This document shows positions 32,519 to 43,625 of a stretch of 64,000 nucleotides of DNA, piece by piece. Origin of the DNA: Oidiodendron maius Zn (Eukaryota; Ascomycota; Leotiomycetes; Myxotrichaceae); NCBI GenBank assembly GCA_000827325.1, contig KN832874.1:1596721-1660720 (forward strand). Direction: 5' to 3'. A program made the position numbers and the translations under genes. The notes beneath the pieces were generated by a model. The model had not been told where the DNA came from, ran no database searches, and saw only the letters and a program-made list of their open reading frames with translations. Numbering within the stretch: position 1 is the stretch's first letter; each line of letters starts with the position of its first letter.

Positions 32519-34831
32519 ATGACGTCTACACCATTCAAACCGTATTGGGAACCCGTCGGAGGACCAGTCAACCCAGAACAAACAGACCCGTATTCATGGG
32601 TCTTCTTCGTCGTGGCCCAGATCGCCGGCCGTCACCGTCCCATCGCCGTCGTCTCAAGCCTGGGCGACAACATGCTTGACGAGACGCTGCAGGGATACCG
32701 CCTTACTGCCGCTTGCCAGCGGATTATCACCATCTTCACGGACCGGACAAATCACCCAGCTATCCGCGCCGAGCTGGCCCTCGCCGCTGCTTATTATACG
32801 AGAGACGGCAACCACGAGTACCGCCAGGAGCCAGTGGAGCTGCCGGAGCTCAACCGCAAATATTGTCAGTTAGCCCTCCGCAGGAGGCACTGGGACTGCA
32901 CCAGCGTATGGGAGTTCCCCTTCATCGCCGCCTGCCTCCTCCAGGGCGTGGGTTTTGACGCACAGGAAGGGTTTACCAGCGCGGCGCATCCGGAACCGCT
33001 AGGTACCGTGTACCGTGACACCAGCATTGAGTGGGGGATGGTAGTCGTCGACATCACGAATCTGGATGCAGTCCGCTATGGCATTGTCGGCTTTCCCGTA
33101 GGCCAAATGCGGTTCGTCTCGTCTGCGAGAGAAGAAAGAAACCCCCCTCTTATCCATGGCGGCTTCGCCTTCATTCCGGGTGAATTGAGGCTCGTGGATG
33201 AGGTACGGCCCCGGACTGCAATGTCCGCAGCTGAGTACATAGCCAAGTTCAAGCATTCGTATTGGATAGTAGATAATTTGAACAACGTCGATGATATCTA
33301 TTCGAGAAGAGATAATATCAAAAAGCTGCTGGATCCAATACCGCTGATCGACGCGGTTGCGATGGACCTTGTCTGGCCACAAAAGGAAGACATTCTTCCA
33401 TCACTAGCCAACCTATTAATATCTCCTCCTACTAGTAACAGATCCTTACCAGATGAGGCCATTACAAACCTAATCCAGAGTACTTTTAACATGGAAAATT
33501 TCGACGTGACAATTTTTGACCAGGTCCGCGCCATCCCCAACTTCCAGGACTTGCTCTGGCGTTACCTAGTGCAACACTCCGCTCAGCTTAGCAGCTCCCG
33601 CTCAGCCGGTCAACTTATCCGACTCGCTTTCGACAACCAGGAACATCTCGGCCTAGAACAGCTGAAGAATCTTACTGCTGAGGCAATTTCAGTGGCCCTG
33701 GGTATGCCAGAGATGCGTAAGGTCACATCCATTAGCTTCTGCATCGACAGTATTTGGAGCACACCAGCCCAGCTCGTAGACGTACTATCACGAGCAGATA
33801 CTCTGCAGGAGATCTACTTCCTCCAGAATCCTACACGGGAAAGCGATGCGCTAAGCGCACAGCTTTTCGAAGAGCTGGCAGCCCGGCCTCAGATACTGCG
33901 GCGCACTAAGGTCATGTTCGCGGGCGCTTACTCGGCTGCCCTACGGCTGAGGTTCTGGCTCCCGACAATCCCAAAAGGTATAGCGAGTAATGTTGCCAAT
34001 ATAGTCCAAGTTGCCCCTCTTAACGTCTTCCCCGTCCAACAAATACTCGCCCGGTACGCTCACCTCCGCACAAATAAGATCGACTATAAAGGCGTCTACC
34101 TAGGTGATGCTCTCCTTAAACCAGAGCGCTTCGCTGCCGGCTTTCTAATCTATCTACACTCACTAGTGCAGTCATGGGGCACTGCCAATGCAAAAGCGCA
34201 ACTCTTTAGCTTTTCTAGCGCCCCAGCGTCCCTCGCCGCCGACCCGCTTACCTCGGCCGAAGTTAGCCCAATCCTCGCTGAAAACTTTGCTATACTCGCT
34301 CAAAACTTCGCTATATACGCCGAAAGAATCGCTATGGATAATGACAAGTGTTGGCCGCGGGTGCGCGACTTAGTACCTGGCGGCTGGACGGTCGTCGTGT
34401 CTCTAGATACGCACTGGGACATCGAGGCGGCCCGGTCCAGAGACCCGGAGCGCCACGCTATGTCCCACTTTATCCGATACGCCTTTGTCCGTGCACGTCA
34501 GCAGCGTATCGTGGTCGATCCTCCACCGCTAACGCCGCCGGGCCAGGACGAGCTCGAGGTTGTCGGGCTAAAGGACTTCTTAAATGCTACAGCACCTGAG
34601 GTGGACCTGGCTATTATTGATCGCCGTTTAGATGACATAGCCAAGGGACTGGTGGACAGACCGTACGAGGGAACTCTACCTCTCGGTATAGAGCCTATAT
34701 CGGTATTATCCCAGGCAGATGCGGCAGGCATACTTCTAGGTGGGCTCGAAGATGCCAGGAAGGTGAAGGAGCACCTCCGTGCGTTAATGGAGGAAAAGCT
34801 TGAATGTAAGTTTCCCTTAATAATCTTATAA
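32519..34831 (+). CDS. large uncharacterised fungal protein, 770 aa
   Basis: I do not recognise a family. The 770-codon frame is uninterrupted, clearly GC-richer than its flanks, and starts at a good ATG (MTSTPFKPYWEPVGGPVNPE) after a C/T-rich leader. The N-terminal 200 residues look globular (DPYSWVFFVVAQIAGRH; RHWDCTSVWEFPFIAACLLQG). The middle (about residues 320-480) has leucine-rich, repeat-like helices such as LGLEQLKNLTAEAISVALG and TSISFCIDSIWSTPAQLVDV. The C-terminal part includes VPGGWTVVVSLDTHWDIEAAR. No signal peptide or membrane helix is evident, so it is probably intracellular. A GTAAGT donor at 34806 overlaps the last codons, so the true C-terminus may differ slightly. The 415 bp between the solo LTR and the ATG form its promoter. 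Confidence 0.8.
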   Translation: MTSTPFKPYWEPVGGPVNPEQTDPYSWVFFVVAQIAGRHRPIAVVSSLGDNMLDETLQGYRLTAACQRIITIFTDRTNHPAIRAELALAAAYYTRDGNHEYRQEPVELPELNRKYCQLALRRRHWDCTSVWEFPFIAACLLQGVGFDAQEGFTSAAHPEPLGTVYRDTSIEWGMVVVDITNLDAVRYGIVGFPVGQMRFVSSAREERNPPLIHGGFAFIPGELRLVDEVRPRTAMSAAEYIAKFKHSYWIVDNLNNVDDIYSRRDNIKKLLDPIPLIDAVAMDLVWPQKEDILPSLANLLISPPTSNRSLPDEAITNLIQSTFNMENFDVTIFDQVRAIPNFQDLLWRYLVQHSAQLSSSRSAGQLIRLAFDNQEHLGLEQLKNLTAEAISVALGMPEMRKVTSISFCIDSIWSTPAQLVDVLSRADTLQEIYFLQNPTRESDALSAQLFEELAARPQILRRTKVMFAGAYSAALRLRFWLPTIPKGIASNVANIVQVAPLNVFPVQQILARYAHLRTNKIDYKGVYLGDALLKPERFAAGFLIYLHSLVQSWGTANAKAQLFSFSSAPASLAADPLTSAEVSPILAENFAILAQNFAIYAERIAMDNDKCWPRVRDLVPGGWTVVVSLDTHWDIEAARSRDPERHAMSHFIRYAFVRARQQRIVVDPPPLTPPGQDELEVVGLKDFLNATAPEVDLAIIDRRLDDIAKGLVDRPYEGTLPLGIEPISVLSQADAAGILLGGLEDARKVKEHLRALMEEKLECKFPLIIL

Positions 34832-36134
34832 TATTATGGAACTAAATACTATTTATCATGGACTCCAGAGCGAAATTGGTATCCAGAGCTTCTCGCAGAC
34901 CAACCTTGAGCTCCTGCAGACAGAATTTCTCGTTATTATTGCTGACAATGTCTCGACCCGTAAAATCAGAGGACTGTCATTGATCAGTAGATCTTTTCTA
35001 ATAGCTCTAAACTTTCTGATATGTTGTGTAGTGTACGTGTGGCGATTCTGGGATGCCTATTTCGATTGACAGTTGTTCTTTTTTTGGTTGCCCCCGGTGT
35101 CTCCACTGTCCAGCAAATGAAGGTCCCCTCAAAAATTGCTGACAGTACGAGTTATCAACTATGGTCTAGCAGAGCAACGGTTATTGTACACGGATGAAGC
35201 TCGGAAGTGATTACTACCGGGTGCGCATGCTGTAAAATTAGGAGCTCAAGCCTACAGACCACTAATGTTACAGAGACATCCCGTTTGTGAGTGACCTCTT
35301 GTCAGGACTTTGCAGGTGACCTACGTACAGGTAGCAGAACACTTGCCCCACTCCTACGCACGAGGGCTGTGGTCACCGTATGGCGGACCACATCCAGGAA
35401 AGTTGAGAAGTTACCCAGGTCCCATTTTCTATGAGATTTACCGCCACAAATACCGTCCCATGCTCTTGACTTAGCGCTCCGTGATTATTCCTCACCAAGG
35501 TGTAAATTGACCCTTTGAATTACCAGGGGGCGGAGAGGACGCTACTGTAAGTCGTCGGCCGGATGCGCGTAGAACATTGGAAGCAAAATCAATACACTTG
35601 CGGGATTTTTGATATCCATTCAAATCGGGAAAGGTGTGCGAGCATTACATTTTCACCACAGCACTGCACTACAATATACTCGCACCGAATGATTCTACAC
35701 TATTCTCTTCTATGCATCAATCATATCCAACCCAGAAGAATTTTTCACGGTGATAGCTTACATCATATAATCAACCACCGAATGTCTTTTTTATATGCGT
35801 TAAAGCTACCCGGCGTTTTCTACGGCAGGTGAGGCTGTACGCATTTATTATTCGGGCGGAGGCTATAGTAAACAAGATTGAGGCAGTGCCATTCTCCCCT
35901 CCATGCATATGCCGTGCAGCCTTTTCTGATGACGCGGCTTGATAGCTTTAAACGAGATGTGATCTGAATATGGATGCCTAGACTTGAGCGAGGGTGTGTT
36001 CATTGTTCTGCAAGTTATCTGTCTATGTATGGGAATTTATGTAGGCATATATGTATATATCTAGCGTCCTATCACTATATTTTTTATTTGTGAGTATCAC
36101 GAACAGTCTCTTATAGCAAAACAGTCAAGTCAAA
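34832..36134. other. intergenic, no supported gene
   Basis: A GC-neutral spacer with only short frames. Frames such as 35563-35832 have no resemblance to known proteins. The right end is the peroxidase promoter. Confidence 0.4.
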
Positions 36135-37118
36135 ATGAAACTCAATGTACTTTGTATTGCTACAGCTCTTGCTCAAGCATTTGCTCGGGCTTCGGATGAC
36201 TGGGATCACTCCCATTTTTTCACTTGGTCCCCTCCTGGGCCTGGAGATGGTATGTTTGGTTGAAGAGACAGCCCAAATAATCCAATGCCAGAGAATACTA
36301 AGCAATGACTCCTCATTAACAGTGCGAGCACCTTGTCCCATGCTCAATACTCTCGCAAACCACGGCTTTTTGCCACACAACGGTCAAAACATCACTGAAT
36401 TTGATACAATCAATGCGCTGTACACGGCTCTTAATGTAAACCAGACTCTAGGAGAATTTTTGTTTAAGGCCGCATTGACTACAAATCCTACGCCTAATGC
36501 AACCACCTTCTCTTTGGACAATCTCAGTCGTCATAATATTTTGGAGCATGATGCAAGCTTAAGGTTAGTGTATATATCGCCATCCACTTTGCATTACTGA
36601 TTCGAAGCCATACAGTCGCGGAGATTTCTTCTTTGGAGACGACCACACGTTCAATCAGACTATTTTTGATCAGACAAGGTCATATTGGACTGCGCCAGTT
36701 GTTGATGTACAGATGGCTGCCAATGCACGTCTTGCTCGTGTTCACACCTCAAATGCAACCAATCCGACTTTCACCCTCACTACAACGGGCAGAGAGTTCA
36801 GCTTTGGAGAGTCGGCAGCCTACATCCTTGTGCTTGGTGATAGGGTTACCGGAACGGTAACTAGATCCTGGGTGGAGTACCTCTTTGGTAAGATTATTAA
36901 CGAGGCTATAAGCCATCCTATCAGATCTTGTCAACTAATATGAATCATTGACAGAGCATGAACGTCTGCCTCTTCAGCTAGGCTGGCAGAGGCGAAGGGA
37001 GATCATCTCAACATCCGATCTTGTCACTTTGCTAGAGAGAGTTGCTAATGATACGGTAGGAGGCTTCAGTGAAGCTGATGTGAAAATCAGCGCTAGAGAC
37101 TTTCACGCCGGTATATAA
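36135..37118 (+). CDS. secreted heme-thiolate peroxidase (chloroperoxidase family)
   Basis: 263-aa extracellular peroxidase or peroxygenase of the chloroperoxidase family, which uses hydrogen peroxide and a cysteine-ligated heme. Exons are 36135-36249, 36323-36563, 36616-36887 and 36955-37118; introns are 73, 52 and 67 bp. A signal peptide (MKLNVLCIATALAQAFARA) precedes the mature part. The proximal heme Cys is in APCPMLNTLANHGFLPH. The distal acid-base motif EHDASLSRGD spans the second intron, and FFFGDDHTFNQTIF follows. All marks are present, and the length fits the compact class. The protein ends ISARDFHAGI. Confidence 0.92.
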
Positions 37119-38194
37119 TTACGGTGCTAATGCGATAATGCTGTCATCCAGCGTCTCTCACTCTCTAGGCATAGTCTGTCCAACTGGTAACGTAGTCTAT
37201 CTTTCACTGCAGATTAATCTGCAGTGTTGACGATATCCTTTTTCCTATACAGTATTATGAAATAGCTTGTAGTTAGTTTATGCACTTGGAAGTTCTAAAC
37301 GAGAACATGGTGATATATACTACAGTAAGATGCGAAGCCAGCTTCATTCTAAACTCTCACTTATTTCAAAATTTACTCACAAAATTTAGCACACTAGCAC
37401 TATTGCAGTTGGGCTTATTTAGCCCACAACACGTGAGATGTACCTAGAGGTATCTAAGCAAGCAGCGGTGCAGGCCATCCTCGGTTTAGATCGGCATTGC
37501 CCTTTTGGAGTACACAAAATGTACTCTAGTCGCTAGAGAGTTGCGGTACGGTCCGGTCCTCGGTTGATATCGTCAGTAGGTCTTCCTTCTACTGATACAG
37601 ATGGATCAGGTTTCGGTCGAATTGAAGCTTCTAGAGCAAGTCCAGCCACATCGGTCGACCGTCCCTATCTGGGCTGCGGCGGCACATGACACCGCCGCGA
37701 CACCGCCGTTTAGATGCGCAGTGTTGCTCTGATTAGGATTAAGTAGTTCGTAAATAATATGTATAAGATCGAATCCGCGAAGTATTGACTGAACTCCTTA
37801 CTTATGGACGTACGTACGGCTTAAACACACGGATTGACCTAGGCAGCAATGAAATCAGCATCAAGCTAGAACAGCTGAAATGCTCAGCTTTACAGCCTCA
37901 GTGTCCAGCTATTCTTCGGCTATTCGGTAATACTGACTCCCATCTGTTGCCATGGTGTTGTTGATTAGTCATGACGCACTGTATTTTCACCAACATGCAG
38001 CACGTCGAAGCCCCACCTATTTTATTGTGCTGGTCGAGACATTATGACTCAGAACATCCATTAAGATATTGTATTAACAGAATAACCTTTGCACTAGCCC
38101 TGAAGTTGAACTATCATATTTTCCTTTTGAGTGCAAAAAGGGAGCTTTTCTAGCACTTCACAAACCCGAGAATGAACACATACTTCCAGTCTTG
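37119..38194. other. intergenic with short palindromes
   Basis: No gene seen. About 37400-37700 contains several short palindromes (for example GGGCTTATTTAGCCC and GTACACAAAATGTAC) and a GCCGCGACACCGCCG patch. These may be remains of a transposable element, but no ends or target duplication could be found. Confidence 0.35.
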
Positions 38195-40159
38195 ATGATG
38201 CTTCCGGGACAGAAACGGAAGCCGTCCAATTTCCTTAGCGGCCGCGGAAAGCGACTGGAGAGATCGAACGAGCCAAAAGATACTATTTCTAATACTACCA
38301 GCGGAATTGTACGACCCGACACTACTAACGATGCTGAACCCATTTGGAACATTCCCGGCCTCCAAAAAGACCAGTTCTATGCCGCCGCATTCTACCTCTC
38401 TCGTGTCCAGCGGAGTCAAGAGCGCTTAGATTGGAAACAGAAAGAGATGCACTATCCCAACCCAGAAACAACCAACACAGAAAAGGAATTGCTTGATGGA
38501 GTTGCATTATTGTTCGCACGGGTAAAAAACCCTCCAGAACTCAAGCCTCAGCATGTCACAGCCACGGCTATGAGCAAGACTGATAAAGGTCTCATGATCC
38601 ATGTTGCTAAGAACAATGGACCTGAGCCTGAGGACATAGATTTTGCGCGAGAACTTTCATCATTGTTCAGCAAGAAGCCGAGCGGCCCAGTGCCGAACAT
38701 AATGAAGCACTTCTGGAAGAATCGCTCCGAGTTCTACAAGCAGAACCTCGCTCCCATTTGGAAACGGTTGGAGAAGAAGCACGATGAACTCACAGGCATT
38801 TACAGAGGAACTAGTGTCGACAGTGGATTGTTTAAGGATGATTGGGAAGATATAGCATCGCTTATAGGCTCGCGGAAGTCGGATTCCAGTTTAATAGGCT
38901 ATAAGCTCCTAGAGATCGGGCGTCAAGACTACCCGAAACTTGGCCCAGAATCTGACTCCCCGCAAAAGTTAGCAAATGACTTCCGCAAATTGGTCAAATA
39001 CATCAAGCTCCTTGGAACAGTCCCGCGCGTTTGGAGAATATTAGTTAACTACCGACACCATATTGAAGGAACAATCCAATTCGACTGTATTCAAGCCCCA
39101 CGCAAGTTTCCACTAGATCCCATTCCCATTGCCGACACTATGGAGTCCTGGGATGGAGTCCGGAAGAATTCCGAAGGTGAAGTTTCCAAATTTTGGGAAG
39201 AGAAGGAGAACGCCGTGAAGGAACTTCGGGAGCGACCGATGATAAATCGCTATTTCCACTGCGAATTACAACTCTTGGACAATTTCATAGCAGCAAATAA
39301 CGTGTTCGACTACTTTGGTTGCAGTAAGCTCTCTTGTTTCATATGCTGGGGAGTTCTCGATGGTACTCCTTATAGAACCAAGAACACACACGCAAAAGTC
39401 TACCCGACCTGTGCTTTTCCATTCGGCATATCCGAAGGAGATAGACAAGTCAGGCTCATGCGGGCGATGAGGAGCGTACAAAATTATTTGTTGGAACGAG
39501 TATTTCGTATGGCGATAGATCCAGACCATAATGTCACAGATCACCAAATCTGGAGTGAGACGAATCCACTTGAAGCGCCATTGCGTCTTTCAGCCGTCGG
39601 ACCAATCCAGAATACACAGGAGTTGGTCATCCAGAGGAAGGCCCTCAAGATTCCACAAGCAGGCGAACCGACGATAGAACTCGTTACATTACACGACATT
39701 GAGAGGAGTTCAAGGACACTGTACGAACCCATTGCAAAATCTTCAATCCAAGAGGTGTGCTTTTGGGTGTCAAAAACGGATCCCATTATCGTAAGACGGC
39801 GCTGGTTCAAATTTATTCTGAGTCTGAAATGCGAAGCTCAAGTCGAACTGGATCTTGCTCTGTATTGCCAACTTAGAGACGAGTCAGGGATGTATCTCCC
39901 CAATAATGAATGGTGTGTTCGCGGTGTCAATGGCGGGGCCGATCTCCACAATTGGGTTGATGCTAGTGATGAGAGCTTCCCGTGGAAAGGCAACTTGTAC
40001 CTCTTCACTAATATGGATATGATTGGGACAGACCATTGGCCTGTCGATATAAACGAACACAATTCCGAAGAAGACATACTACAAGAATTTGTATCTAATT
40101 ATTGCAGGCATTGGAAGCATTATAGGAACAGAGTTTTCAAGAAAGAAAACATGGGTTAG
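38195..40159 (+). CDS. OTT_1508-like deaminase-fold protein
   Basis: 654-aa protein in one open exon (MMLPGQKRKPSNFL). The first 330 residues are mostly charged and helical, with no family I can name. The core at residues about 345-410 matches the fungal OTT_1508-like branch of the cytidine-deaminase superfamily. It reads YFHCELQLLDNF (H355, C356, E357), then FGCSKLSCFICWGVL (C376, C381, C384), then NTHAKVYPTCAFPFG. The H-x-E and SCxxC elements supply the zinc ligands and catalytic Glu in this superfamily. The C-terminal 200 residues form a separate uncharacterised region. It may modify a nucleic acid or nucleotide, but the fungal members have no proven role that I know. No membrane or secretion signals. 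Confidence 0.75.
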   Translation: MMLPGQKRKPSNFLSGRGKRLERSNEPKDTISNTTSGIVRPDTTNDAEPIWNIPGLQKDQFYAAAFYLSRVQRSQERLDWKQKEMHYPNPETTNTEKELLDGVALLFARVKNPPELKPQHVTATAMSKTDKGLMIHVAKNNGPEPEDIDFARELSSLFSKKPSGPVPNIMKHFWKNRSEFYKQNLAPIWKRLEKKHDELTGIYRGTSVDSGLFKDDWEDIASLIGSRKSDSSLIGYKLLEIGRQDYPKLGPESDSPQKLANDFRKLVKYIKLLGTVPRVWRILVNYRHHIEGTIQFDCIQAPRKFPLDPIPIADTMESWDGVRKNSEGEVSKFWEEKENAVKELRERPMINRYFHCELQLLDNFIAANNVFDYFGCSKLSCFICWGVLDGTPYRTKNTHAKVYPTCAFPFGISEGDRQVRLMRAMRSVQNYLLERVFRMAIDPDHNVTDHQIWSETNPLEAPLRLSAVGPIQNTQELVIQRKALKIPQAGEPTIELVTLHDIERSSRTLYEPIAKSSIQEVCFWVSKTDPIIVRRRWFKFILSLKCEAQVELDLALYCQLRDESGMYLPNNEWCVRGVNGGADLHNWVDASDESFPWKGNLYLFTNMDMIGTDHWPVDINEHNSEEDILQEFVSNYCRHWKHYRNRVFKKENMG

Positions 40160-41498
40160 TAAGTTACGGAAGTTTAAGAGACGAAATTAGGATGGTGCAT
40201 ATTGAACGAGGGCAATAACTTATATGTGACCTTAAAATAGTATTGTCTTGCCACGACGCGAGTGCAATGTACACACTACTAGGGAGTCTGACTCTGCACT
40301 GTTCAACTGTATACAGTACAGTACAGAGAAGAGAAGAGATTCGGAATACTGTACAGTGTACGCTCCGTTAGTACTGTGGAAGCTTCTAGAAGTACAATTG
40401 TAGGACATGCAGATCTTAACCGAGGACTGGTCCAAACCGGCTTCCTAGCTAGCTGTGTGTGTGCGTGTATATCTATTTAACGGCCGCAGGCCGTGATAAG
40501 CATGCTTCCTGCCTATCCCTATAGAGGGCAAAGGCCGCCAGGGGTTAAGCCATGGGTGTCAGGTCTATCTAGCTAGGCTAAACAGATTGAAATACATGAA
40601 GGGACTCAGGGTGCGTTTTCCATATCGCTCTAGTCAGAAGGTTCACCCAATACTATGATTCCACTCAAATAAGACCCTATATCCCAGATTCTTGATCCTG
40701 CAGTGTTGCAGTTCCCTAGAGATTCCACCCTCTCTAAGTCTATAAGGCCTTATTGATGTAAAGGGAAAACAATCCCGAACCTATAGGAAACAGGGGGGAA
40801 ACACCTCCACAAGTATTGGTAGATTTGTTATAGAGAAGCAGTGGTGCCTCTCTATATATAAGATCGTATTCTATCTTCTGTGACGCTAAAGAAGAATTGC
40901 CTATAAAGTAGATAAAAGAGGAATAGCGGGTAGAGTTGGTTGTTGGCCTACCAGCCTAACGAGTCGGGGCTTACAAGAGCCAAGAGGGTATCGTGGATAT
41001 AAGGGCCAAGAGGTTGTAGTTATGGTCGTGTTTATTATGGTCGCTCTGTTCGTGAAGCCTCTGCCTTCCGGGCTATCCGAATCTCCCAAATCAGCTGGCA
41101 ATCCATCCAAGCTTCTTCCTGCCTAGTTCAGTCTATCAAAACACTCCTGTTGACTCAATCTCGGCTCTGCAGATACTCCTAAGAGCACTGTATGTTTGTA
41201 GAGGGCACCACGTAGAGGTGTTGAATCGTCGCCCTCCTGTCCTAGCCAACTACCTCTAAGTACTTGTCACGTGTAATTGTTAAGCAGTTTATATAGGTCT
41301 GGTGGGTCCAACTTTATTTATACTAGAGCGATGAAATTTGCGGGTCAATTTTAAAAAGATATTGTTTAGACTGAAGCTGGTTTCGCATCTTACTGTAGCA
41401 GTGATATGAATAAGAATATTTTGGTATTCAGGAAGACGAAACTAAGCCCGAGTGCCAAATCCCGGCAATAGGTGTAGTAAATAGAATATTGTCTCTTT
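40160..41498. other. intergenic, possible decayed repeat
   Basis: No intact gene. Around 40250-40560 there are short palindromes (for example ACGGCCGCAGGCCGT, CTGTATACAG) and a TGTGTGTGCG microsatellite. About 40900-41110 reads in pieces as Arg/Gly/Tyr-rich sequence, which might be a decayed retroelement gag-like segment. No terminal repeats were found. Confidence 0.3.
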
Positions 41499-42910
41499 TC
41501 ATTTTGCGAAGCAGAATGGGGACTGATAGCCATCTTCGATCGCCCGCAATGGCCACGAAATGTGTTTGATCCACTGCTCATCCAAGAGCTGTGATACCGA
41601 AATCAAGATATGCTGGCTCCAGTCTCTCATCCACCATTGATTTGTACCGTGGTAGAGGAGAACACAATAATGGCTTAGGAGTACTAGAGCCAAAGGCCGC
41701 CGTGCTTGCAAAAGATCCATGAACTCAACCGGAGCTATGAACGCCCATCGCAGTGCCAGCGACCACTCTCCTGGGTGTTTTACAAGCTTGTAAAATGTGA
41801 CATATAAGACATCTATAGCTTTAGAATATGCCTGTTGCTCAACTGGGTCCGCTGTCACTACACAATTCAACTCATGCAGTGTCGTGGCCATGGAGACGAT
41901 CTCTGATGGAACTAACTCCGAATCCTGGATTCTGTGTAGTTTACTTATCATGGTCTTGGACTTATGAGCGTTTGTAATACCTTGGAGAATCCTCGGTTTG
42001 GGAGGGATTGACTGGTAGAATGATGGAGGAAAGGTTGTCCATAACTTCATGACATTACGGCAGAGTGCGAATACCTGAAGCAGGCGGTCTATCGGGTGCT
42101 GTCTAGTAAGATAAGTCTCATACGCAGGGTGAAGCAGTGCAAATTCCCAAATAAGGGAGATACCGGAAAATGTGAAGATGGCATCGCTGTTCTTGGGATT
42201 GAGCTCATTGACCGTCGTACGAAAGGCTGACATGCCTCTGGAAATATGTTGGAGAGCAATGCCGCGATACCTGCCACGGTTCAAATCCGCATGGACCATT
42301 GCAAGGTGGAGCGCCGAAGTTCCGAGTACGGCATGGAGGACAAAATCATTGGACTGCGCCATTTCAGGGATGTGGCCCATCAAGCGGCGGTCCATGACAT
42401 TGCGGGGGACGAAAGTAGACGAAGTGGTGGTGGCGAAGTGATGCAAAAGTTCGATATCCTGGTGGCATAGGTTGGGGTACACAACCTCTGAGGTAAATCC
42501 TATAGAGGTTGTAGGGGATGTTGGCAGGTATGGACTAAATTTTGACATTGTCCGTCGTGGAAAGAACCCTCCTGCGGAGCGTGGATCAAACTCGAAAGCT
42601 ATATCTAAGCCTGTGGAGTGTATAGTAACGGCAGGTACAGAAGGCACTAATGGTTCTGTGGGGACAAGCTCCTGGTAATCGCATTTTGCGCCACGTCGCT
42701 TGCAGTTACCACAAGTTGGAGGACACTGATCGCACTTTACCATAATTCGTTAATGTACCATTAAAGAGGCTTACGGCAAAGGTATAAAGAGATATAAAGT
42801 CCGCCTCAGACAGCATTTGAAGAATATCTATTACATACCTTTACTTTTCTCCTTTTGCACTGGGAACACCCATGCCGAGATTTGTGATGAGGTCTTCGGG
42901 AGCCAGACAT
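41499..42910 (-). CDS. Zn2Cys6 transcription factor (UPC2-like), divergent from ABC transporter
   Basis: 435-aa regulator in two exons (42910-42839 and 42734-41499) around a 104-bp intron. Exon 1 encodes MSGSRRPHHKSRHGCSQCKR and ends RKVK. Exon 2 resumes at CDQCPPTCGNCKRRGAKC, completing six zinc cysteines. The body has DIELLHHFATTTSSTFVPRN and a hydrophobic C-terminal region typical of short UPC2-like regulators. An ATG at 42743 would lose half the zinc cluster and is rejected. The intron sits at the same codon position as in the gene at 16279, so the two are probably distant paralogues. It lies head to head with the ABCA transporter and is a good candidate to control it. Confidence 0.88.
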
Positions 42911-43625
42911 TATTTCTAGACGGCAAGCTGATGCACAATAGACATCTGAATTCACAAACGGCAAGGCGATGGTGGATTTGCCAGGAGTGACTCAAGACAG
43001 TACTGTTGCACTGGCAATTTAATGAGCAGAGGGACTCGGAAGAGAGGTAAAGAGGCAGGTACCAAATCTAGATAGAGAATCTGTGTATACTTCCCAATTA
43101 CTGGCTTCGACCTCTGCAGGAATTATTTAAGTTGGGGCTTTAGTTTGTTTCTGCCAGAGCCTTAAATTAGATATCCAGAGTGTTGTCTATCTTTTACGGT
43201 ATATTTAGAACGGGAATGCTTGGCAGTTGATGGCTTAATCCCTGTCTGACAGCTTGCGTCCATGCGGTGACATCCCAGACCAATCAGGCCACTCCGAGAG
43301 CTCGTACACCTTTCCTAAATAAGACTGAATTAGATAATCCCTCTGCTGAGAAGGCTGCGGCTGAAAATCATCATCTGAGGAATTAATGTTGACCTCAGTA
43401 CACGGGCGAGAAATTTAGAGAGAGAAGGGAGAATGAAATTGACACGGAAACGGGCATGGTGTCCGAACGGGACAGGCACCCGGGAACTGATACAGTGCTT
43501 TCTCTCGTATTATTATCCTCGTGGTAATATATAATGATATCGTACATCGAGAGACAAATCCATCTCATTACCATTGTTAGACCTCACCGAACACAAAACT
43601 GCCTCCTGTAGTTGAGACATGAAAA
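42911..43625. promoter_or_regulatory. shared divergent region, regulator / ABCA transporter
   Basis: 715 bp between two outward-facing start codons. No frame is supported inside it. A TATATAA-like motif lies about 100 bp before the transporter ATG. Operator sites for the Zn2Cys6 protein could not be defined by eye. Confidence 0.4.

Noticed and set aside
40250-41340. complete LTR retrotransposon
   Set aside because: Only short palindromes and a vague basic segment are present; no terminal repeats, reverse transcriptase or target duplication.
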